Positions 21,696-30,512 of a stretch of DNA of 64,000 bases are shown piece by piece. The DNA is taken from NCBI GenBank assembly GCA_023091735.1, contig JALKBU010000111.1, positions 1-64,000 on the forward strand, in the 5' to 3' direction. Origin of the DNA: Trichomonas tenax. Taxonomy: Eukaryota > Parabasalia > Trichomonadida > Trichomonadidae. The notes beneath the pieces were generated by a model, which was not told the DNA's origin, ran no database searches, and saw only the letters and a program-made list of their open reading frames with translations. Position 1 is the first letter of the stretch, and every line of letters begins with the position of its first letter. Position numbers and translations under genes: made by a program.

Positions 21696-22402
21696 TATTG
21701 TGTTATAATATCAACAGCCCCACCATCACCAGCTCCACTTTCAGGATAGTCTGGATCATTTAGGTCAAGGCCTCCATTTCCTCCACCATTCCATCCTCCT
21801 AAACATCTTGGAGCACCCTGATTAATGCTCGTTTGATCTTCACCTTTTCCTCCTATATATAGAAAAAGTGAACGAAGTTCTTCGATGGCTATATCACCTC
21901 TTACATATGCTCCTTTGCCACCAGAGTTAGCGCGTATATTGTTGGTATTTTGAACTCTAGCATTGCCACCTTGTGAGCCCCATAATTCAAATCTGTATAA
22001 TCCTTTTTGGAAACGAATCTCATAATGTCTAACTTTCGTTATGAAATTTGCTAAAGGACTATATGATTCAGTTAATAACTTATGTCCACCATAATCATCT
22101 AATACTAAGAATGTATTTGATGGATGTTTAGTAAATGGATATTTCTTAAGTTTTGATGTAATATAATATGTTAATCTTTGTATATCAAATGTTTTAGGAT
22201 CTTTTCTTAATTTATGTTTTTTAATCATATGTTCCATATCTTCACTAATTTCTTTCATATTACTATTTAAGAATTCACATATAGCATAATACTTACTTTT
22301 TTGTTTAACGTTTTTATTTAAATAATCCATTAATTTATCATCACTTATTTTCTTAATTTTAGTTTTTATATTTTTCATAAAAGTATTTGCTGTTGAATCC
22401 AT
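21659..22402 (-). pseudogene. Chimera: Maverick packaging-ATPase fragment fused to glycine-rich protein fragment
   Basis: Residues 1 to about 127 (22402-22022) resemble the C-terminal half of the A32/FtsK-type genome-packaging ATPase of Maverick/Polinton elements: a Walker B-like FLVLDDYGGH followed by SPLANFITKVRHY. No P-loop is present in this ORF. At about residue 127 the sequence switches in frame to a trichomonad glycine-rich surface protein: GLYRFELWGSQGG, LFLYIGGKGE, LGGWNGGGNGG, ending GGAVDI. It then crosses into the 3' end of the surface gene on the opposite strand (about 21690). The ORF stays open for 247 codons but joins two unrelated families, so I read it as a rearrangement product, not a functional gene. 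An assembly join is the alternative. Confidence 0.65.
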
Positions 22403-22674
22403 TGTCTAGGAAAACTATTAGAATAAACATTATAAATACTAGATTTCTTATTTGGTTCAGCATATACTTTATATGAATATGTATAATGTAAGTTAGTACC
22501 ATGTGAATTATCATTAACATATATTCTAGATTCTATTCCTGTAGTCATAACTCTTGGTGTTTTTATTCTAGGTATATTATTAACATTCTTAATAGCAACA
22601 CTGTTATCATTATGTGATAAGATATTAATAGAATTTACTTTTTGTGGTGATCCTTCAATAGTTTGCTCAACCAT
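22375..22674 (-). pseudogene. Probable N-terminal part of the Maverick-type gene, frameshifted
   Basis: The minus-strand frame from ATG 22674 (MVEQTIEG) encodes about 99 residues, Asn/Ser-rich. It ends 28 bases inside the ATPase-like ORF in another frame. The overlap and same direction suggest one gene broken by a frameshift, or two adjacent element genes. I cannot identify a domain. Upstream it runs into the repeat region with ATGGGGAAA words, where the frame remains open without an ATG context. Confidence 0.35.
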
Positions 22675-23230
22675 CTGGCTTTTCCCCATTTCCCATATGG
22701 GAGTCTTCCCCATGTGCGTCACCAAATGGGGAAAAAATTATATTTTACAATAAAACGTGTTTTTTTGGAAAATGGGAAAACTTGTTACAGTCGGGAATCA
22801 TACATTAAATGGGGAAATACACCGCGAATTCATGGTTTCAATTTCAAAGAAAACTAAATACCTTTCTCCGTATCCCCATCTTTCCCCATTTCCCCTCTCA
22901 ATTTCCCTATAAGGTGACACTAAATTGAATACCTGCCACGCATTTTTTAGTTGGGGTACTCAATTTTTGGGAAAAGTAACACTCGATTTCAATACCGCAA
23001 ATGGGGATTTTGGGGGATTTGAGAGTCATTGGCTGCAAAAAGGGCTTTTCGTAGTTTTATTGCTTGTAATGTAATAAATCAATGCTATTTTTGTTTTTTG
23101 ATAAGTTCAGAATTTATAGTTCATTTATTTGTGTTTGTCATGTAGCCGGAGGCAAAGCCTCCTGCCACGATTTTTTTTTTTTTTGGTTCTCCAATGGGGA
23201 AAAAATAACGTGCGAAAAGTGACCCGCAAC
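22660..23230. mobile_element. Repeat region with ATGGGGAAA/TTTCCCCAT words, possible element end
   Basis: At least eight copies of ATGGG(G)AAA or its complement occur in both orientations over about 570 bases. The region is non-coding, has unusual G-runs for this genome, and sits between Maverick-like coding fragments. It looks like a terminal inverted repeat or replication-end region of such an element, although no second end is visible to confirm this. It ends with a GC-rich hairpin plus a T-tract. Confidence 0.4.
23148..23184. repeat. GC-rich hairpin followed by 14-T tract
   Basis: GGAGGC-AAA-GCCTCC is a perfect 6-bp stem with a 3-base loop. Eight bases later comes a run of fourteen T. 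The shape is that of an intrinsic terminator, as used by viral or phage-type polymerases, but in a eukaryotic nuclear setting its role is unknown. Confidence 0.5.
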
Positions 23231-23296
23231 CCCGATGGTTGGTTTGCTTATTCATTTATTTATTTTAAAACATTTATATTGTTTTATTTTATAAAA

Positions 23297-23580
23297 ATGC
23301 GATCTAAAAGTATTCTAGCAGGAATTGCGAATGTTCCAATTGAACCAACTAGTAATGTTGATAATAGAACAACTAATAATATTATTATCAAGAATTATAG
23401 TAGTGATAAACTAGATAATGATAAAGAAATTAATATTCGGGTACAAATGAAAGAAATGCTAATAGTGATGTTAAATTATATGTTTTGACCTTAGCTAACT
23501 TATTTGGTGTTAATAAAGCATCATCTAAACTAAGTGGTGCTATTTGTAATGTGTCTTCTATGTACGTTTTGGAAAAGTGA
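23297..23580 (+). pseudogene. Maverick-type ORF fragment, frameshifted, possibly capsid N-terminus
   Basis: From ATG 23297 (MRSKSILAGIANVP) the frame runs through Asn-rich, Thr-rich residues and shifts near 23437. It resumes in another frame (VKLYVLTLANLFGVNK) and stops at 23578. Composition and location next to the ATPase fragment suggest a virus-like element gene. Assignment to a capsid protein is only a guess. It lies on the opposite strand to the capsid-like piece at 24132-24533. Confidence 0.35.
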
Positions 23581-24131
23581 CGCATTTTGGGTGTTTCGTG
23601 GACACTCAAAATATAAAACAAACGGGCCTTTGGCGATGATAGCGCCGCTGGCGCTGAAGGCAGTTCAAAAGCAATCAAAGTTCGCCAAGATTTCAAAGAT
23701 CTCCCTCTCCTTCTTTTTTTCTTCTTCTCCTCCTCCCTTTTTCCTTTCCTTCCTTTGCTTAAAAATTTTATTGTTTACAAGAACCTTATAGAACTTAAAT
23801 GAACGGTGTGTCCTATACATGTCAAAGGTGTGTCCACTTTTCAACCGTTTTCATTGAATATGTGTCCCTTTCATGTCCGAAGTGTCCAAACGTCACTTTT
23901 ACGTGTACTAGCTTTACAAAACCCTGTAATTTTTTGGAGGAAACCTCTTTTTGGTCACTTTTTGATATTTTTTTAAACAAATTTGAGATCGAATTTTAGT
24001 GGATATATGTAATCTGTGTGTATTATATTGATGAATGGCTGATTTATTTTTGACTTTTTTAGACTTTTCGGATCAGATTTCACAAAAAATGAAAAAAATT
24101 CACAAAAATTAGGCACTTGAACACATAACTT
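23581..24131. other. GTGTCC-rich non-coding stretch between element fragments
   Basis: GTGTCC or GGACAC occurs at least six times (23597-24145). A CTCCTTTTC-type pyrimidine tract lies at 23700-23760. Locally GC-richer than the genome. No gene. Probably internal or terminal repeat sequence of the same element. Confidence 0.35.
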
Positions 24132-24533
24132 TTACTTTAGGACACTTCCACGAGAACACATGCAGATACGTACTGCTGTAAATTTAACCTTAAGTTGAAT
24201 GTAACCAGCAAAATCAGGTAAGAACTTAATAGCTTCAAATGGTAAGAATCTTCTAATATCTATCTTTAAATCTAAACTAACATCAAATGTATTATCAGTT
24301 TCTAATACTGTCATATCAATAACGATACCAGATCTAACAGTATTAACACGTTTCCAAACATCAGAGTGTCTTGTTTTAGAAAATACATCAGTTCTTTTAA
24401 TAGCATCTGTTGTTCCACAATTACTCATAATATAACCTTCATTAATTGCGTTATCTTGTGTATAAATAACTCTACCGTTTGTTGCGATTTTGTTGACAAA
24501 ATCATAGCGTCCAAATATTTTGATATCTTTTCT
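24132..24533 (-). pseudogene. Maverick-type structural (capsid-like) protein fragment
   Basis: The frame is open upstream to 24533 without a start codon, and an internal ATG at 24428 begins MSNCGTTDAIKRTD. About 134 residues read cleanly with strand-rich composition (FDVSLDLKIDIRRFLPFEA, LPDFAGYIQLKVKF), as in a jelly-roll capsid protein of Maverick/Polinton elements. The frame ends in unrelated sequence at 24132, and no upstream part is present on this strand. It is a truncated remnant. Family assignment rests on look and context, not on a search. Confidence 0.4.
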
Positions 24534-25563
24534 TGTTCATAACGATGTAATATGAAAAACTATACTGAAAATAAAATATGGACTTAATACTATATGTATT
24601 AATATAACTATTGTGAATTAAATTTGAAATTATCTCGTAGTGATGTTATGCTCCAAGTTTTACTGTGTTTTTTCCAAAACGATGATTCCTTTTATGGCAC
24701 TAAAATTAACTACTTGATTTGAATTTCATCACTAACGCTAAACAATTATTATCTATGCTATTTATAATACCTATGAGATATATAATCTAATGCATACATA
24801 TAAAGTCAGATTTAATGAGGGTTGAGATTCAGCGAATCAATTGTTAAGCTCATGGTATTTTTGAGGATTGATACAGCTCTTGAGCTCTTTCGTTAATGTT
24901 TAATCGTTATGATATAACCAAAAATATCGATGATGCAATTTTTATCAATGTATAAAGCACCTATAAACATCATTTTGAAATTTCAATTTTTATCTCGATA
25001 TTTTTTTGCAATGAGTTAAATTTCTGCATCTCTTATAAAGATAAAAATGGAATTATATTCAAAATGCAAGAGGCTGATGAAATGATTAGGATTCAATTTT
25101 GAAACATTTCCATTTATTGGTTATATCGCTATACCTATGTTTTATAAGTAAAATGGAATGTAGCTCATTATTCTCAATCCAGAAAGAGGACTTTTATTGA
25201 ATCCAAAAGTTAAAACATCAAATTCATGAATAAATTTTTTGATATCAAAGTATTCAATTTCGACGCGATATATCTCGAATTGAAAGGATTGTTTTGACTA
25301 GGATCTCTTACATTCGTTGTTCCTGAAGATCTATATCACCCTCATCCTAAGTTTCAGACCCATTTGATGTGAAGGATTCGAAGTTATCCCCTTCTCAATT
25401 CTGTTTTGTGTCACTTTTAATAACACTATAGTATTTTGCAAATGATATCTAATGTAGTGCAATGACTTCTACTATTAATACTAAGAGTTTTTAAATCAAA
25501 AACATATAGTGAATTTTGCATTTGGAACTCTCATTTCTTCGTTTTTAAAAATTAGTGAGAATT
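24534..25563. other. AT-rich spacer right of the element remnants
   Basis: No gene seen on either strand. Confidence 0.5.
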
Positions 25564-25593
25564 GTCACTTTTTGAGACGTTACTATTATATAA
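25564..25593 (+). promoter_or_regulatory. Initiator-like box GTCACTTTT with ACGTTACTA
   Basis: GTCACTTTTTGAGACGTTAC (25564-25583), then TA and an AT-rich run to ATG 25594. It shares both words with the leader of the gene at 5300. Confidence 0.5.
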
Positions 25594-26763
25594 ATGTCGC
25601 AGCAACAAGTTTCTCCAGGCTCGAGGAGAACAGCAACCACATCAAGTGGTCACCGCAGAACACAGAAGATAACACAGCGCGATATGGATAGTGCTTGCCA
25701 TCGTTTATCAAGAGTTCCGCAAAAATTTTCATCTAGCAAAGCTGTTCAATCAGAAAAATCGGAACCTTTCGCCGTTACATACTTCAAGAACAACCCGGAT
25801 GCCGCTCAAGACGTTCGACCACCAGATGAGAAGTTATCTGACATTGAAACGGCCCTTCAAGGACAGTTACAGGCATCAGAGAAGTTCTCTCTTCTTGTGC
25901 AGCAGAAGGCTCTCCGTTTCATCAACTATGGCGAAAATTCTCCAGAAGCTTTTCGTTCATTCCTCGCAATCGGTGCTTTTTACAACGAACAGAAGCGCCC
26001 AGACAGCGCTATTCGTCACTTAAACAAAGCTAAGTCACTCGAAGACCAACAGAAGTGCGAAGTTTCACCAGAAGAAGATGCTCAGCTCGCCGTCGAACTT
26101 GCTGATGCACATTTATCTTACAAGACACAGAAGCACACGAAAGACGCTTTCGAAGCACTTTGCCCACATATTGAAACAGAAATTGAGGATATCAAGTATC
26201 GCCACCGTCGCGACCTCTATCTCGCACGCTGCTTCAACTACATGAACGAGCTCGAGAACGCGCAGGAGCCTTATAGACTTGCGCTTGAAACATACGACGA
26301 GGCACACACAAATCCGAACCAGGATGAGAATCAAGACGCAGAGAAGGAAAACGAGCAGAAAAAGGCTAATCTTAAGGAGCGGGGACGTCTTTACTGCGAA
26401 GCAGCCGATGCTGCTGAGCGTCTTGAAGATATTAAGACCGCTAAACAGTATTATCGCGACGCTCACAGGATCTACAGCGAGCTTGGTGATGAGCAAGCAA
26501 CAAAGGGTCTTGAGATCAAGATAGAGACCTTAGGACCTGATCCGGAGGAAGAGGAAGAAGAGGAACAAGCCCAAGAAAGAGAACAGCAACAGGAGCAACA
26601 ATACAATGAAGAGGAAGGAAAGCATGAAGAAGAAGAGCAGAATGGTAATGCGGAACGTAATGCTAATGTCACAAACGAAGAAGAGGAAGCTAGTGGACTC
26701 TCACTCCAGAAGCAGATTGTTGATAAGATTGATGATAATGCTCAGAATGAAGATTTATTGTAA
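25594..26763 (+). CDS. TPR-repeat protein with acidic tail
   Basis: A 389-residue protein. A basic, Ser/Thr-rich N-terminus (about 1-60) is followed by helical repeats from about residue 80 to 300 of tetratricopeptide type: SFLAIGAFYNEQKRPDSAIRHL, LARCFNYMNELENAQEPYRLAL, AADAAERLEDIKTAKQYYRDA. A Glu/Gln-rich low-complexity tail (about 310-375) follows. TPR proteins bind partner peptides and often assemble axonemal or chaperone complexes. The neighbours DNALI1 and ARL3 make a flagellar role (for instance of the TTC23/TTC29 kind) possible, but no family-specific motif is visible. An overlapping earlier ORF at 25509 lies before the initiator box and is ignored. Confidence 0.75.
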   Translation: MSQQQVSPGSRRTATTSSGHRRTQKITQRDMDSACHRLSRVPQKFSSSKAVQSEKSEPFAVTYFKNNPDAAQDVRPPDEKLSDIETALQGQLQASEKFSLLVQQKALRFINYGENSPEAFRSFLAIGAFYNEQKRPDSAIRHLNKAKSLEDQQKCEVSPEEDAQLAVELADAHLSYKTQKHTKDAFEALCPHIETEIEDIKYRHRRDLYLARCFNYMNELENAQEPYRLALETYDEAHTNPNQDENQDAEKENEQKKANLKERGRLYCEAADAAERLEDIKTAKQYYRDAHRIYSELGDEQATKGLEIKIETLGPDPEEEEEEEQAQEREQQQEQQYNEEEGKHEEEEQNGNAERNANVTNEEEEASGLSLQKQIVDKIDDNAQNEDLL

Positions 26764-27332
26764 ACTACATTTTTTATCATTATAAAAACTATTCGAATAA
26801 TCTAATTTCAAGTCATTAAAACTTAACATATTAACTTCTGAATTGATACATTCAGGAGAAATTGAACATTTTCAACTCAAAACATATTGATGATAAAGAA
26901 TTATCAATATTGAGTAAAGAATTCTTTTTTTGACGACTTTGCATAAAAAATGTTGGCATATTTCAAATGTTCCTCTTACAAATTTCCAAGTTCAATGCTG
27001 TCGGTTTTGTTTAGATAAAAATTGCAAAAATTGTGAAAATTCGAGATATAAATAACGATATCAGCAAGATCTACACGTGTATTAAAAATGTGAAGTCTAT
27101 GTAATGACATATGCGAATATATATCATGCTCGATGAGCCTCTAAAGTAATTTATATAAATAAATGAGGTGAAGGTATATTAAAAAGATATAAAATTGCAG
27201 CGACTGAGCTTCGAAATCAAACACAGATATCCAAATGGATGATAGATACGAAATAGCTAAAGTTGAATTTTGCTAACCAAAAAAAAAGAAAAGAAAAAAG
27301 TGTATTTTTTAGAATAAGGTTCCTTTTTTTGG

Positions 27333-27370
27333 GCCGTTTTAGAATTGAGCTTTAGAATTCTAAAAACGGC
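27333..27370. repeat. Inverted repeat, 14-bp arms
   Basis: GCCGTTTTAGAATT (27333-27346) and AATTCTAAAAACGGC (27356-27370) pair with one bulged A around a 9-base loop. AGCCGC follows, and the surrounding DNA is plain AT-rich spacer. Confidence 0.6.
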
Positions 27371-27621
27371 TCAGCCGCTTACCTAGAACTTATTGGACTA
27401 TATAAAGTCCGTAGGTTATGAAAAAATTAGACCGCATAATTGATTTTGGTAACTTATTGAAAACTTGAGAGCATAAGAATTATTTCGTCGAGAGACATTA
27501 GTGAAACACGCTTTAGAAAAAATAATTGCGATATTCGGATTCAGCACACAGAATGGATTATTATACAGTATTTTGCTTATTCTAATGCAAAGGTATAGTC
27601 ATCGTGGTTACTGGAAGCAAT

Positions 27622-27743
27622 AGAATCACTCAAAAATCATACTTTTGTGTGATTCTGCCGTAATTTAACAGAAACAACTGTATTTCAATCTAATTTATAC
27701 ATTTCAATGCATAGATGGACAAATTGGATTGAAATATAGTTGT
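27622..27743. repeat. Two adjacent stem-loops
   Basis: AGAATCAC at 27622 pairs with GTGATTCT at 27649; inner AAAA/TTTT extends the stem. Immediately after, 27674-27696 and 27721-27743 form a 23-bp stem with two mismatches and a 24-base loop. Two hairpins so close together in non-coding DNA suggest a structured RNA or a foldback element. Confidence 0.55.
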
Positions 27744-28872
27744 CTATATCAATTATTAGTGATAGATATTTATTAACTGAATTATTTAAGTGTGTGGAGC
27801 ACATTTGACAGTATTACATCCACATAATGCACAATAGCATATCAATAAATACTTATTTATTGTTATAAACATATAAAAATACTTTGATTTGCGTATTCAT
27901 GTAAAACTTATCAATAATATATAGTTTTCTTGCAATGCTATCACTAATTATACACAATGCAATAATATATTTAGTGATAAATAGATTTTTGGCAATATCT
28001 GCATCTAGATGATTATAGATCAACCGACAATATGTATTCTATATATAGAATATATAATAAAAAGTATGTATGGGTTATAAGACATGTTTATTCAAAGATA
28101 TGATAAAAATATAAAATAGGAATATATTGAAAATCTATTATAATCTTCGAATATCAATGTAAAATTTGTCACATAGAATTGCCAACAGTAGGTGTGCGTA
28201 CATTTAACTGAAACTTAAAATAAAGAATTTTTGCAATAAACTATTTCATTATAATTTGCTGTAAAATGAGAAAGAACTCTTTGTAATTAGTTGCCGTTGA
28301 CACATGAATGATATTAATGACAAGATAGATATATTTACTATTGCAAAATATCGAAAATTATAGTTATGCGAATTTACTATGCATAAATAATACAGCGTAA
28401 CATAGTTGAAATAATTGTGAATGAGTTGCTTCTTAAAATCGTTTATATGTATTTCCCATATATTTTAAACTTGCATCTCTGCGACGATTTGAGTATTTTG
28501 CATATGGAATGTGCATAAACATTTTGATTTGTATCATGTCAGTGTATCAGATCTTCTCAATACACACTGTAAAAAAAGATAAATTTTTCGAGATTTCGGT
28601 CTTACCGACAATGACGTGCTTGGATGGCGGCATTGATGCATATAGAATATGGAGCATACGTCAACAATAGATAACACCATGGCTTCAAACTGGAACAAAG
28701 ATGCGATTTGTATCTCGGTAACCAGAAAGAAAATTATGATTTTCTTTGATGAAATCAATGATATAATAGGATTTAAAGAAGAATACGATGTTAAATCAAT
28801 CAAAATGAGATTGAATAGTTTACAGTTGTGTTAAGTTGCAGAAAGGTGACACATCTCGTTAGTTTTTTTTAA

Positions 28873-29577
28873 ATGAGTGAAAAACCAAAACCAACTTTAT
28901 TGAAGTATGATGTTCCTGTTTTAGACGGTGGTGATGATTGGAGATCAAGGGCTGCAAATGTTGGTGCAAAAATACCAGGTGAAACACAAGAATTGACGCG
29001 CGATGTCTTAAATAAAATTTTACCACCAAGAGAATTCCAAAGTAACAGGCAGGATCTCATTCAATACGTCAGTACAACGCCATCAACACGCAGTGATGTG
29101 ATAAAATTGCAGCAACAATTAGATTCTGAATTGCAAAAAAGGAAAGCGCGCGAAACAGGAATTTGCCCAATAAGATCCGAACTCTACCGACAATGCTTCG
29201 ACGAAATAATCCGTGAAGTTACAATAGATTGTAGTGCACGTGGTTTGTTATTAGTTAAAGTTCGCGATGAAATGAGAACAACCATCAGCGCTTATCAGGC
29301 GTTATACGAATCTGCTATTACATGGGGAATGAGAAAATCAATGGAAATTGAACAAAATAAGGACGACGTTCTCACCCAGAATGCAAGACTGAAGGAGGAA
29401 ATTGCGGCTTTGCAAGCGAAAAACAAAGAACTCGAGAACAAAATCGCAAATATCGAAAAGCAAGATGAAGAATATAGAAAAGAGAAAGAGAAAGCTCATG
29501 CTGATGAAACTGCACTCTTGAAGAGGCAAACAGCACAACTCAAATCCCATATAGAGCAAATGTTGACATCAAAGTAA
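28873..29577 (+). CDS. DNALI1: Axonemal dynein light intermediate chain (p28/DNALI1)
   Basis: A 234-residue protein collinear with animal DNALI1 and Chlamydomonas p28 (about 250-260 residues). Signature blocks are ILPPREF, STTPSTRSDVIKLQQQLD, KARETGICPIRSELY, CFDEIIREVTIDC, RGLLLVKVRDEMR and ISAYQALYES. A C-terminal coiled coil follows (about 155-234). It is a subunit of single-headed inner-arm dyneins (a, c and d in Chlamydomonas) in the flagellar axoneme. The frame is intact and starts at the first ATG (MSEKPKPTLLKYD). It lies 2.1 kb after the TPR gene and 0.4 kb before ARL3, which is convergent. Confidence 0.95.
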   Translation: MSEKPKPTLLKYDVPVLDGGDDWRSRAANVGAKIPGETQELTRDVLNKILPPREFQSNRQDLIQYVSTTPSTRSDVIKLQQQLDSELQKRKARETGICPIRSELYRQCFDEIIREVTIDCSARGLLLVKVRDEMRTTISAYQALYESAITWGMRKSMEIEQNKDDVLTQNARLKEEIAALQAKNKELENKIANIEKQDEEYRKEKEKAHADETALLKRQTAQLKSHIEQMLTSK

Positions 29578-29989
29578 ATTTATTTGTTTTCTACTGTAAA
29601 TACGCCTATATTTCATCCAGCTGATATTACACCTATATTTACAATATTTTATATAAAATAGCAAAATATATTTTTGAACTTTTACAAGTTTTAAAATTAA
29701 GAAAATTCCTTTATAACAAAATCTTAAGTTCAGATAATTTTGTTGATTTACATTAATAAAAATGTTCAAAATCAATTAAAGAATTACCTGAAGTATAATT
29801 TTTGAAGTTAAATACGACTCATGATTCAAAACATCATTTTAGGGGTGGAAATAATAAATTATTGAGCTACGAAGGCTGAACCCAAGTTTAGATTATTCAA
29901 GGTTAATAGAACTTCATGTTTACTTTCAATGCTTTGTGCAATAGCCATAAAAATAGGTAGTCTATTAAATACAGTGTTATCTGGAGTAT
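29578..29989. other. Convergent intergenic region between DNALI1 and ARL3
   Basis: AT-rich, no gene seen. Confidence 0.5.
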
Positions 29990-30502
29990 TTAATTAACAT
30001 TTTGACGAAGCCAAGCTAATCCGTCTTCAAGGCCTTCCGTTGTAACAGCAGAGCATCCCTGTATCTGCCAGTTTCTATTTCTAATGTTGTGGAGCTCTAA
30101 TTCGATCGCGATATCATCTGGATTCTTTGCAGTAGCTAAATCCTGCTTATTTGCCAAAACAAGGACCGGAACACCAGCGAGCTTCTCCTCCTGAAGGAGC
30201 TCAGCGAGTTCAAAACCAGTCTCAGCCATACGATGCGTATCAGCACTATCAATAACCCAAACGATTGCGTTAATTTTGTCGTAATAAGAGGCCCAGTACG
30301 ATCTAAGTGCCTTCTGGCCGCCAACATCCCAAATGTTGAACTCGTAGTTTCCTGTCTTCAGCTGTTTAACATTGAATCCGCGTGTTGGAGCGACGTTGTC
30401 TGGATTTTCTTTTGACAAAGCCTTCAGTATCGTCGTCTTGCCGGCGTTGTCGAGTCCGAGGAACAATAATTTCCTTTTAACGTAACTTTGTGAACCTCCC
30501 AT
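29990..30502 (-). CDS. ARL3: ARL3-like small GTPase
   Basis: A 170-residue Arf-family GTPase with every nucleotide-binding motif: GLDNAGKT (P-loop, residues 16-23), TRGFNVK (switch I), WDVGGQ (switch II), NKQD (about 118-121) and CSA (G5). MGG at the start offers a myristoylation-type glycine, although ARL3 is usually not acylated. EETGFELAELL-type spacing, VPVLVLANKQDL and the C-terminal WLRQNVN match ARL3 rather than ARF1 or ARL2. ARL3 releases lipidated cargo into cilia and flagella. TATCACTTTAA directly upstream gives a leader of under ten bases. Confidence 0.85.
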   Translation of the reverse strand: MGGSQSYVKRKLLFLGLDNAGKTTILKALSKENPDNVAPTRGFNVKQLKTGNYEFNIWDVGGQKALRSYWASYYDKINAIVWVIDSADTHRMAETGFELAELLQEEKLAGVPVLVLANKQDLATAKNPDDIAIELELHNIRNRNWQIQGCSAVTTEGLEDGLAWLRQNVN

Positions 30503-30512
30503 TTAAAGTGAT
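30503..30512 (-). promoter_or_regulatory. Initiator-like TATCACTTTA
   Basis: On the minus strand, TATCACTTTA lies directly before AATG of ARL3, matching the GTCACTTTT box of other genes in all but the first base. Confidence 0.4.

Larger units (their letters stand above)
26764..28872. other. Long AT-rich gene-poor region with hairpins
   Basis: Contains the inverted repeats at 27333-27370 and 27622-27743 (separate entries). A 61-codon plus-strand ORF at 28649 is not supported by anything else. AGGTGACACATCTCG precedes the DNALI1 start by about 20 bases. Confidence 0.5.

Noticed and set aside
28534..28834. Overlapping ORFs on both strands before DNALI1
   Set aside because: They are mirror images of one AT-rich stretch; the plus frame ends just before the DNALI1 leader and shows no domain.
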